A stretch of 58,237 bases of DNA from positions 1-58,237 of the forward strand of contig JAJRQY010000013.1 in the NCBI GenBank assembly GCA_024280015.1, written 5' to 3'. Under the pieces are notes generated by a model. That model did not search any database and was not told the DNA's origin. It saw nothing but the letters and a program-made list of their open reading frames with translations. This DNA comes from Actinomycetes bacterium (lineage in GTDB: Bacteria > Actinomycetota > Acidimicrobiia > Acidimicrobiales > SZUA-35). The translations under genes and the position numbers were made by a program. Shown here in pieces: positions 16,374 through 23,628 of this stretch (the stretch's first letter is position 1; each line of letters starts with the position of its first letter).

Positions 16374-17381
16374 CTAGCGAGCCCAGTTCGAGGCGAGGCC
16401 AAGCTGGGTTTCGATCGAGCGATCTGTCGGCTTGGGAACCCCCGTGGCGTCCAGCAAACGATTCATCATCTGGAAATTGCCAGCTGCTCCGGCGGCGGCC
16501 GCTACTGCCCCTGATCCGAGAGTTTTCGCCAGGTCTGATCGGGTGGTCGCCAGGTTCTTGTCGTCGCGGGCAACAAGGGCAGTGGTGAAGGCCAGTAACT
16601 CTGCGCCACCAGGGAGAAGCGGATCAAGAGACAGGTCGGGAATGGCCCTGAGGTTGAGGGTGGTGTTGGTGGCTTCGGCGCTCGCACGGAGCATCCTGGC
16701 GTGAGCAATCAGTCAGTAGACGCATTGGTTGATGAGCGAGGTTCGAGAGGCAACCAGCTCGAGTTGAGCCCGAGTGAGACCCTTCACAATCTCCATGTCG
16801 CCCATCTCCTCGTAGCTCAAATAGAGAGCTCCGTGCAGGTCGCGTTGGGCCTCGTCCTCCGCTGCTACACCCGACAAGGCGGTGACGGCGCCAGCGGCCC
16901 CGACCATGGGGACCCATGCCGACCGCTTCTTTGCCTTGGCCGGCACGATCTGAGAGGGTTCTCCCGACGACGGGGTTGGGAGAGGTTCTTCGTTTCCTCC
17001 GGTGCCACGAACTGCGGTGTCGATCGCCACCATACGGGCGACAACACCGACGATTTCGGTGTAGGCGGAAGCGGAGAGGCCATCGGCTTCAAATTGGTTC
17101 AGCATGTCCGAGCTGATTGAGACTGGATTGGCCGCCACGGCGGCCGCGGCCTGGGTTGCTGCCAGTGGAAGCATGAAGTTGGTGGTGTCAGCACCAGCCA
17201 GAGCCTTGCGGGCTACCTCGGCGATGGCAACACGTTCGGCTCCCGTCCACCAGGTTCCTGCCTGGCCAAGCCGTTGCCACTCTCGCCGGATCCCATCCAG
17301 CATCGCTGGTGACATGACGTGGTGCTCGCCTTGGTTCGCTCCGGCTCCATACTGATCGAGGGAGGCGAACGAAGTAGTCAT
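16374..17381 (-). CDS. AhpD/CMD-like protein with in-frame UGA at the CxxC site (candidate selenoprotein)
   Basis: One frame runs from ATG 17381 to TAG 16374-16376, interrupted only by TGA at 16713-16715. Around it the translation is SLINQCVY-(UGA)-LIAHARMLRA. The alkylhydroperoxidase AhpD/carboxymuconolactone-decarboxylase site is normally C-x-x-C-x3-H, so the UGA falls exactly on the second redox Cys. AhpD-like selenoproteins with Sec here are an established class. The sequence after UGA stays coding (about 112 residues). A hairpin with GG in its loop lies 10-36 nt after the UGA start. The start at 17381 follows a TACTAT box by 6 nt. If not Sec, this is a nonsense-mutated gene. The C-terminal lipoprotein gene follows directly. 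Confidence 0.7.
16680..16706 (-). promoter_or_regulatory. Possible bacterial SECIS hairpin
   Basis: Read on the minus strand, bases 10-36 after the UGA can fold as GCU/AGC plus CACG/CGUG with a two-base 3' bulge and an 11-nt loop containing AGGAU. Bacterial SECIS elements sit just after the UGA and need a G in the apical loop. Here the loop begins about 13 nt after the codon, slightly closer than the usual 16-37 nt. The stem is short, so support is modest. Confidence 0.35.
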
Positions 17382-17387
17382 GACTAC
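17374..17387 (-). promoter_or_regulatory. 14-bp perfect palindrome over the AhpD-like start
   Basis: GTAGTCATGACTAC is perfectly self-complementary and contains the ATG at its centre. A TACTAT -10-like box (17388-17393, minus strand) abuts it. A dimeric repressor here would block both transcription start and initiation. No regulator gene is adjacent. Confidence 0.5.
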
Positions 17388-17476
17388 ATAGTAGACCGAT
17401 GCCACACTAGGGGGAAGTCAAGATCACGCGAGAATGAGATCCTCGATGTGGCCGAGACGTGGTCCATACTTGGGCG

Positions 17477-18364
17477 ATGACCACCGCCACCGCTCATAGC
17501 TATTTCGATTCTGCTTCTGACGTTTTGCTCGATTCGTGGTTTCCTCCCGAGGGCATCGAGCCCAAGCGGTTCTGCTTGGGCGAGCGGGTTGGTTTGATCG
17601 TCGGCCGGGTGCAAGAGGTTGAGCTTGCCGGCTTGGATGAGGCTCCAGCATCGGCGGGCGACGTGTACTACCGGCTTCATCTATTGTCTCGTTGCGAGGT
17701 GGCACCAAACGAAGTCAACCTCGAAGGGATCTTCGGCCTGCTACCAACGATTGCTTGGACCTCGGCTGGCCCGGTTCTTCCCGAACACGTCGATCAACTC
17801 CGTTCATTGGTGGCTGGGCATGAACATCACTTGCAGGTGACCTCAATCGACAAGTTTCCCCGCATGACCGACTATGTCATCCCGGTCGGGGTTCGCCTTG
17901 GTGATGCCGATCGGGTGCGTCTGGGTGCTCACCTTGCACCGGGCACAACGGTCATGCACGAAGGGTTTGTGAACTTCAATGCTGGATCACTGGGTCCGGT
18001 GATGATTGAGGGCCGGGTGACACCTGGGGTGACCGTTGGCGGAGGTTCAGATATTGGTGCTGGCTCCTCCATTCAGGGGACCTTGTCTGGCGGCGGCAAG
18101 CAGGTGAATTCCATTGGTCAGAACACCTTGCTTGGAGCCAATGCTGGAATCGGGATCTCCTTGGGTGATCGCTGCATTGTTGAAGCTGGGCTCTATGTCA
18201 CCGCTGGCACCAAGGTCCTATTGGCGGACGGGACAGTGGTGAAGGCTCGAGAGCTGTCTGGCCAGTCCGATCTCCTGTTCTGGCGTAATAGTCAGAGCGG
18301 TGCCATCGAGGCTGTGCCCGCAGCCAGCTCAAACTGGGGCGGGCTAAACAGCGATCTGCACTAG
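17477..18364 (+). CDS. dapD: 2,3,4,5-tetrahydropyridine-2,6-dicarboxylate N-succinyltransferase
   Basis: 295 residues from ATG 17477, chosen because a CATACT box lies 6 nt upstream; an earlier start at 17459 would include the promoter. The protein has an N-terminal domain (about 1-120) and a left-handed beta-helix of hexapeptide repeats: VRLGAHLAPGTTVMHEGFVNFNAGSLG, GRVTPGVTVGGGSDIGAGSSIQGTLSGGGK, and LLGANAGIGISLGDRCIVEAGLYVTAG. This is the actinobacterial DapD type. It transfers succinyl from succinyl-CoA to tetrahydrodipicolinate in lysine/diaminopimelate synthesis, in the cytosol. It is divergent from the AhpD-like gene (about 95 bp between starts) and its stop overlaps the broken hydrolase gene's end. 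Confidence 0.93.
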   Translation: MTTATAHSYFDSASDVLLDSWFPPEGIEPKRFCLGERVGLIVGRVQEVELAGLDEAPASAGDVYYRLHLLSRCEVAPNEVNLEGIFGLLPTIAWTSAGPVLPEHVDQLRSLVAGHEHHLQVTSIDKFPRMTDYVIPVGVRLGDADRVRLGAHLAPGTTVMHEGFVNFNAGSLGPVMIEGRVTPGVTVGGGSDIGAGSSIQGTLSGGGKQVNSIGQNTLLGANAGIGISLGDRCIVEAGLYVTAGTKVLLADGTVVKARELSGQSDLLFWRNSQSGAIEAVPAASSNWGGLNSDLH

Positions 18365-19190
18365 GCGCTGTCTGCAGACCGCGCCTGTCTGAGTTCGAGG
18401 ATCTGATCACAAATCTGCATGGCGTGGGTCCAGATCAGCAGGTGCCCGGCCCCACTAATCTCCGTGCTGAGCGTGCCCTCGATAGCTTCCCCAATTCGGC
18501 GTTCTCAAACAATGGAGTGACCGTGTCCCGACTACCAAAAACGAGTCGAGTCGGAACCTTGATGCCGCCTAACTGACCGCTGACATCAAAGGACCCCAGA
18601 GCACGAACGCACTCCTTGATGGCCGAGAGATCTACTTCGCCAGCCGATGAGCGGGCAGCCTCGATGAGTTGCGTCGACCCGAATCGCCCAAACATCGATT
18701 GGGAAGCAATGGGCCGAAAGAGCGGCATGTCGTGACCGGCGATCCCCAGCAGTGGGCCGAGCAAGCCGAGCCCGAAACGCTGGTAGGCCATCGAGGCTCG
18801 GGCTGCGGTCGCGACCAAGACCAGTCCCGTTACACGCTGGTCAAAAGACGAGTCTTTCTCAACGGCGTAGCTCATGGCCGCCATTCCACCCATGGAGTGG
18901 CCAACCAGTAAGACATTGTTGAGGTTCAAGTGTTCGAGTACTCGATGAATGTCAAGCCCCAACCGGCTGGTCTCGCATCCAGGGGTGCCGTTGCCCGTCA
19001 CTTCGACCGCAATGGAGCCGCCGTCCGTGGTCTCTATTTGGTGCACCGTGCCCGCTGGAAAGCGAAGCTGGGGTACGGGATTCTCGATGCCGGCCTTGTC
19101 AAGCGCGTTCAGTGATCGACGGGTTGCCGCAGCGGCTGCACCGGCCAGAGCGACAGCAGCAGATCCGACCCAGAGACTAGAAGCACGCAT
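18361..19190 (-). pseudogene. Alpha/beta hydrolase remnant with internal deletion and frameshift
   Basis: The frame from 19190 reads as an alpha/beta hydrolase (RFPAGTVHQIETTDGG, then nucleophile elbow LLVGHSMGGMAAMSYAVE). Between GNGTPG and CETSRLGLDIHRVLEHL the expected segment holding the oxyanion HG motif, beta4 and the D-x-RGHG-x-S loop (about 40-50 residues) is absent. Near 18489-18492 (a run of four C on the plus strand) the frame breaks. The annotated frame ends at 18435, while the next frame continues EAIEGTLSTEISGAGHLLIW, including the catalytic His, to a stop at 18361. So two independent lesions hit one gene. The best reading is a decayed hydrolase; a homopolymer error could explain only the frameshift. 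Confidence 0.8.
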
Positions 19191-19306
19191 GATGAGTAAG
19201 GATCCGTCTCGACATCAAGCCAGGATGCCTTCTGGCCCTCCTCAGAGACGCCCGTTCTGGTGGTGTGCGGTCGTGACAGAGTTGGCTGGGTGTACTGGCT
19301 CCTTTC

Positions 19307-19615
19307 TCAACACCCAAGCGCGTAGCTGAGTGCCGAGCAGACCCGACCCATCGTCTCGTGGTCAATGTCGCCGACATATGCCGCGAGCGTCATCTGGTTG
19401 ATGGTGTGGAGGCCGTCGCAGTTCACCACCGATTCTCGATCGAGACCGATCGAGGTGTGGTCGAGGATGACTTCGGCTGCAAGGCCGCGAGCCGATGTAC
19501 TGATTTCTGCCACGGTGACGAGAGCGCGGACGTCCAGCACCTCGGGGCGGGTGAGCACTAACACAGGCCGTCGCTTTGTGCCGACGGTGGCCAGCCACAC
19601 CTCGCCTCGATTCAC
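19307..19615 (-). CDS. MazF/PemK-family toxin
   Basis: 102 residues from GTG 19615, chosen because that GTG overlaps the antitoxin stop (GTGA). A TTG at 19627 would lengthen it. The N-terminus MNRGEVWLATVG and the strand KRRPVLVLTRPEV are typical of PemK/MazF endoribonucleases, with a conserved basic RRP near the active site. The later DHTSIGLDRESVVNCDGLHTI matches the usual region before the C-terminal helix. Such toxins cut mRNA or rRNA at specific sequences and are held inactive by the cognate antitoxin. The gene follows a CcdA-like antitoxin in the same operon with a palindromic promoter. Confidence 0.85.
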   Translation of the reverse strand: MNRGEVWLATVGTKRRPVLVLTRPEVLDVRALVTVAEISTSARGLAAEVILDHTSIGLDRESVVNCDGLHTINQMTLAAYVGDIDHETMGRVCSALSYALGC

Positions 19616-19821
19616 TCCGTTCCCCAAGCTTCGGTTTCGACCCAGAATCCATCAACGGCCTCCGGCGTCTTGGTGTATGCGCGTCGGTCAGCTTCAGCAA
19701 GCGCTGACCGAACCGCTGCAGCTACACCGTCGCGCGCTGCAGCCGAGACGTTGATGCCAAGACTGCGGGCCTGGTCAGCGAGGGACTCGTCAAGACTAAA
19801 CGTTGTTCGAGTCGTAGTCAT
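19612..19821 (-). CDS. CcdA-like type II antitoxin
   Basis: 69 residues from ATG 19821. An earlier GTG (19839) lies inside the operator and is unlikely. The N-terminal half (TTFSLDESLADQARSLGINVSAAARDGV) matches the ribbon-helix-helix DNA-binding part of CcdA-family antitoxins. The C-terminal part (DRRAYTKTPEAVDGFWVETEAWG) is the flexible toxin-binding tail. It overlaps the MazF-like toxin gene, giving a classical antitoxin-first, co-translated TA pair. A TAGCAT box lies 8 nt upstream, within the palindromic operator, so the antitoxin or complex probably represses its own transcription. Confidence 0.85.
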   Translation of the reverse strand: MTTTRTTFSLDESLADQARSLGINVSAAARDGVAAAVRSALAEADRRAYTKTPEAVDGFWVETEAWGTE

Positions 19822-19851
19822 AGCATGTGATGCTAGCACGTATTGCTAGCA
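19821..19851 (-). promoter_or_regulatory. Toxin-antitoxin operator/promoter with three half-site pairs
   Basis: Two copies of the self-complementary octamer TGCTAGCA (19831-19838 and 19844-19851) are separated by 5 bp. The inner copy overlaps a further inverted repeat, TAGCAT/ATGCTA, at 19821-19826 and 19830-19835. The cluster covers the -10 region and abuts the antitoxin start, the usual layout for cooperative ribbon-helix-helix autorepression. Confidence 0.75.
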
Positions 19852-19954
19852 ATTTCGATGAAAATCTATGCAGTCGGCACCTGATTCCAGGTTCTGAAGG
19901 TGCCCTCCTGCCGTTGTCAGCTATCCGCCTAGGTTTTCGCGCTTTTCGTAAGGC

Positions 19955-20866
19955 TCACGACAACCGAGACCATTCGGAGTGCGATGTCATCGACTTCGGG
20001 TTGAGTAACGGATAGAGCCGACTGCCAGCAGAGCCCGCTGGTTCCGAGCTGATGAAGCTCATTGTGCCCCCAAGCCGACGCTGCTCGGCAAAGCATCTCA
20101 GTACAACGGCCTGACCCAGGCCACGTCGTTGGTAGTCAGGCCGAGTGGCGACAGGGTCGATGGCGGCCACCCCGGTGATGGGGTCGACCTCACCCTTACA
20201 GTAGGCCGCGATGTCACCGTTGCTTGCCCGGGCTACCACCGACAACTCGCTTCGGTACATCGGGTTGGTGGCGAGGCTCATCAGAACCGGAATCCGGTCC
20301 CTCGTACCTCCAAAGGCGCCCTCGAGACAGCGGTCGATACCGGCGTAATCCTCGGGCCCACGGATGGAGTCGACCACAAAGCTCTCCGGTTCCAAGGGTT
20401 CGGGAACGTTTCCGAGGTCATAGCCCCACTCAAGACCGGCGACGTCTCCTTTCACGAACCCATGGCGCCCCAGCACCTCGTGTACCCAAGTCGCTTCGTC
20501 GGACGGGCACAGCACGACCTGTGTCCCCTGCCGTCGTTCAAGCAGCTCCTGTAACGCCCAATCAAGTGTGTGCGTGTCCTCGCTAGCGGTCAGGATGCAG
20601 TAGTCATCGCCGCCCTCCTCGGCAACGACAAGGGCGACAATGTCGCCACCCCGTCGCACCACCGTGCCATGCCGCTGGAAGAACCCCGGCTCGGCTGAAT
20701 CGTTCAGAACGTTGACACCCCAACGGAAGTCGATGAACCGGCCCGTGTTCCACCCCCAAGTGTACTGAGAGAACGGATTGGCTGACTTCAAGAATGCGAT
20801 CGACTCGTCGAGGACGTCGTCGGTGAGCGGTGCGGTGCCAAAGCCGCCGGGTCGTTTCACAGTCAT
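19955..20866 (-). CDS. GNAT-family N-acetyltransferase
   Basis: 303 residues. The C-terminal half has a GNAT fold with the acetyl-CoA loop DPVATRPDYQRRGLGQAVVLRCF, where QRRGLG is motif A, followed by a strand SFISSEPAGSAGSRLYPLL. The N-terminal half looks like a diverged partner domain (HGTVVRRGGDIVALVVAEEGG), giving the two-domain layout of many actinobacterial GNATs. It transfers acetyl from acetyl-CoA to an unknown amine. A CATACT box is 6 nt before the ATG on this strand. Its gene end is 133 bp from the TA operon, with no other gene between. Confidence 0.8.
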   Translation of the reverse strand: MTVKRPGGFGTAPLTDDVLDESIAFLKSANPFSQYTWGWNTGRFIDFRWGVNVLNDSAEPGFFQRHGTVVRRGGDIVALVVAEEGGDDYCILTASEDTHTLDWALQELLERRQGTQVVLCPSDEATWVHEVLGRHGFVKGDVAGLEWGYDLGNVPEPLEPESFVVDSIRGPEDYAGIDRCLEGAFGGTRDRIPVLMSLATNPMYRSELSVVARASNGDIAAYCKGEVDPITGVAAIDPVATRPDYQRRGLGQAVVLRCFAEQRRLGGTMSFISSEPAGSAGSRLYPLLNPKSMTSHSEWSRLS

Positions 20867-21092
20867 TCCACAAGTATGCCCGTGGCCCTCGGGCGAAGGG
20901 GCTTCGCAGATGGGCGTTCGACTGTTTTCATCGAGTGTTCTTGACTGAGAGCCCGAGCCTTAGTGGCGCCAGTCCGAACCAGGCGACGAGGGGCATCTGA
21001 GCAGAATCGTGGCTCGAATCGATTCGCCTTGTGCAGGTTCGATAAGCAGCCTTATCGGCAGCCAGCCCCGCCATGATGTAGCGTCCCCGGGC
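20867..21092. other. Intergenic region with two small inverted repeats
   Basis: This gap separates the divergent GNAT and DoxX-like genes. It holds a 12-bp palindrome CGAATCGATTCG (21015-21026) and a hairpin CGATAAG-CAGC-CTTATCG (21040-21057). A TAGCGT box near 21079-21084 fits the leaderless promoter of the DoxX-like gene. I see no gene here. Confidence 0.4.
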
Positions 21093-21458
21093 ATGGGGAC
21101 TATTGCATGGATTGTTGGAATCATCTTGATCTTGATGTTTGCCATGGCCGGGATGGTCAAGGTCACAGATCACAAGATGGCAGTTGAAGTTCGAACCAGA
21201 CTCGGTCTGGGCAAGAGCATGTACCAGGCCATCGGAGCGGCCGAGCTGCTTGGCGTCCTAGGCCTCCTGGTTGGACTCATCCGAGATGGCAAGTCGTTGG
21301 AGTGGGCTGGCCCATTGACTGCGATCGGTCTCTTCCTTACCATGGTCGGAGCCATCTTCTATCACTTCAAGGCCAAGGACGAACCGAAGGAATCCATTCC
21401 CGCCGCCATGATGGCCATGCTGTCGGTGATCTATTTCGTCACCATCATCGCTCGGTAG
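21093..21458 (+). CDS. DoxX-like small membrane protein
   Basis: 121 residues from ATG 21093. Four hydrophobic stretches are spread as in DoxX proteins: IAWIVGIILILMFAMAGMVKV at the start, then YQAIGAAELLGVLGLLVGLI, AGPLTAIGLFLTMVGAIFYHF, and AAMMAMLSVIYFVTII. The conserved first-helix AGMVK and the GAAELLG motif are typical of this family, which is poorly understood (quinol/thiosulfate oxidoreductase subunits and redox stress roles). A longer frame from 21009 is unlikely because its N-terminus is not hydrophobic. A TAGCGT box lies 8 nt before the start. The next gene follows after 10 nt. Confidence 0.8.
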   Translation: MGTIAWIVGIILILMFAMAGMVKVTDHKMAVEVRTRLGLGKSMYQAIGAAELLGVLGLLVGLIRDGKSLEWAGPLTAIGLFLTMVGAIFYHFKAKDEPKESIPAAMMAMLSVIYFVTIIAR

Positions 21459-21468
21459 CGTCATCCAG

Positions 21469-21960
21469 ATGGAGACGGTCGATAGCGCATTGGAATCATT
21501 GGCTGCATCAGGTCAGGAGTTCGAGCTCATGGCTTGTGATCCGGACCTGGCCGACACCGCCGAGTTCTGCGAGGCCTATGGATTCGCCGCCGAGGATTCC
21601 GCTAATACCATCCTGGTGGTTGGCAAGTCTGACCCGCGGGTCTATGCCGCATGTGTCGTGCTGGCCAACACCCGACTGGATGTGAACAAGACGGTGCGGA
21701 AACGCTTTGGTACCAGGAAGGCTTCTTTCGCCCCCGGCGAAGAGACTGAGGCGATCACGGGGATGACCATTGGCGGGGTCACACCCTTCGGTCTGCCTGA
21801 CGACTTGCCAATCTGGGTCGACGCCGCGGTCATGACTCGCGAACGAATTGTGCTCGGTGGAGGCAGTCGTGACCGCAAGGTCGTTGGCGCTCCTTCGATC
21901 TTGACCGCCCTACCTCATGTCGAGATCGTCGAAGGCCTGGCAAAGCCGATCCCTTCCTAA
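21469..21960 (+). CDS. YbaK/prolyl-tRNA-deacylase domain protein
   Basis: 163 residues with the editing-domain pattern: ANTILVVGKSDPRVYAACVVLA, then DVNKTVRKRFGTRKASFA, TEAITGMTIGGVTPFGLPDDLPIWVD and a closing IVLGGGSRDRKVVGAPS. YbaK-like proteins hydrolyse mischarged aminoacyl-tRNA (such as Cys-tRNAPro) in the cytosol. The catalytic Lys is probably the one in DVNKTV. A TAGCGT box 7 nt upstream overlaps the stop codon of the DoxX-like gene, so it may have its own leaderless promoter as well as read-through. Confidence 0.85.
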   Translation: METVDSALESLAASGQEFELMACDPDLADTAEFCEAYGFAAEDSANTILVVGKSDPRVYAACVVLANTRLDVNKTVRKRFGTRKASFAPGEETEAITGMTIGGVTPFGLPDDLPIWVDAAVMTRERIVLGGGSRDRKVVGAPSILTALPHVEIVEGLAKPIPS

Positions 21961-22118
21961 ACCAGCAACCTCGTAGCCGCCTCCGGGGACGATTCGGCTA
22001 GGTCCGTCGATGTCTAGAGAATGCTGCCTCCAGCATCCCTCAAACCAATGGGGGGTGAAATACGAGTAGGTGAGCACATGCTATTTTTCTTGTTGAATTC
22101 CTCTAATTCGATACATTC

Positions 22119-22150
22119 CAGTTGTAAATCGAACAACTGTTCGCTACAGT
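22119..22150 (+). promoter_or_regulatory. SOS (LexA) box inside a -35/-10 promoter for the HNH gene
   Basis: TCGAACAACTGTTCGC at 22129-22144 is an almost exact actinobacterial LexA box (CGAAC-N4-GTTCG is perfect). It fills the 17-bp spacer between a TTGTAA -35-like box (22122-22127) and a TACAGT -10 box (22145-22150), and the start codon is 7 nt further on. A second overlapping repeat, CAGTTGT/ACAACTG, spans 22119-22139. LexA bound here would block polymerase. The -10 to ATG distance implies a leaderless transcript. Confidence 0.8.
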
Positions 22151-22157
22151 AACGCAC

Positions 22158-23543
22158 ATGGAACTCGGAGAGCTGACGGCGAAACTCCATAATCTTTACA
22201 ACTTCGACCCCGAAGCGCTTTCCGATAGGGACCTCTTCCGGGTGACGGTGCAGATCGAAGAACTATCAGCTGCGGTGCTCGCCCACGGCATGCCGTTCCA
22301 GGCTGCGGCCCACAAGCGCAAGTCCTATCGGGCTCGCCGGTACCGCTCCTCGGCGACTGGTATCTCCAATGAGTCCCGTCTCTCCAGAACCACCTGTGGG
22401 CATCATACCAATCAAGCTGACACCATCGTCAACCGGCTTCCACGTGTACATACCGCCTACCTTGCTGGCATCATGAACCCCGATCAAATCCAACTCATCT
22501 GCCGCTACGCCGACCTCTCTCACCTGTTGGAATACGCCGTTCGAGATCAGACATCATTTGTCGACTGGTCTTGTGATCCATGGCCCCTGTTCAAAATCCA
22601 GATGCAAGCTTGGGCTGAAGCTGTCGACCCGCGTGATCCCACCGACCAAGACGAGAAAGACTTTCTTGATCGCCGGCTCGTCTGGGCCCAAGGTTTGGAC
22701 AAAACAATCCTGATGGAGCTGTCGATGCCAAACCAGGTGTTTGAGGTGTTCCTCAATGCCGTCGGCCCGACGTATGATCAGCTCCTACGCGAAGAGATAC
22801 GCGAGGCACGCCTTGCTGCCGGACTCAATCCTGATGAGCAGGATGATGGTGAACGGTTCCTCGACCTTGGGCGAACAGATCGACAACGCTGGTTAGATGC
22901 TCACTCCATCGTCCTTCGAGCCGGTGGCGCCGCCATCAAGAACATGCACTCGCAAGCTGCCACCAGCGGAGACGAACTCGACTCAGACGACATCGACCCA
23001 GGATCACGAACCTAGGTCATCGTCATCCTCGACCAGAAAACGGCCGAACGCGAGATCGCCCGCCGTCAGGGCCTTACCCTCCCCCCGCTCACCGCCCAAG
23101 ACGCAAAGGACTACCGTTGTGAGACCCTGAGTGGGTTACCAATCTCCCCCGCCATCGCTGTCGACTTCCTCGAACTTGGCGATTTTCGTCGGATGATCCT
23201 CAAGCCGAACGATCTCGACTTCCACCTGTCTCGAAAGACTCGATTCTTCACCGGCGCCCGACGAACTGCTCTGATTGCCCGAGATCGGTATTGCCAAGAT
23301 CCAGGATGTGGAACCCCCGCCAACAAATGCGAAGCCGACCACATCAAAGAATGGTCCAAGGGCGGAGAAACCGTCCCCGACAACGGGAAGATGCGATGCG
23401 GCCCATGCCACCGGCACAAGAGCTGGCTTCAAGCGCATGGGCTCTGGGTTGATCCTGACAAACCGAAAAAACCGACTCGACCCACAGCCTCGAATGATCC
23501 AGACCTAGCCGACCTGTTCACCGAACCGTTCGCTGCCGCATGA
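22158..23543 (+). pseudogene. DUF222/HNH endonuclease (13E12-type), interrupted by in-frame TAG
   Basis: A single frame spans 22158-23543 with one TAG at 23013-23015; without it the protein would be 461 residues. The N-terminal part (about 1-280) is a DUF222-like helical region. After the stop, GLTLPPLTAQDAKDYRC leads into the HNH nuclease: CQDPGCGTPANKCEADHIKEW, SKGGETVPDNGKMRCGPCHRHKS, with zinc-binding Cys pairs and catalytic His. The stop replaces a codon in SRT-x-VIVILDQK, explained by CAG to TAG. Members of this family are SOS-induced in mycobacteria, and a LexA box precedes this gene. If real, the stop severs the nuclease domain from the DUF222 part. Confidence 0.85.
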
Positions 23544-23628
23544 AAGCGGCATCCACCGCTCGAACCCAATAGTAAGATTGGGACCTTCGGTCCCATCCAG
23601 CGGCGCCGCGACCCAATAGCATTGCGCC

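Noticed and set aside
21015-21026. CGAATCGATTCG palindrome as an operator
   Set aside because: Short, GC/AT balanced, and not positioned over a promoter box; too weak alone.
21031-21060. GGTTCGATAAGC stretch resembling a tRNA T-arm
   Set aside because: No acceptor, anticodon or D stems can be drawn around it.
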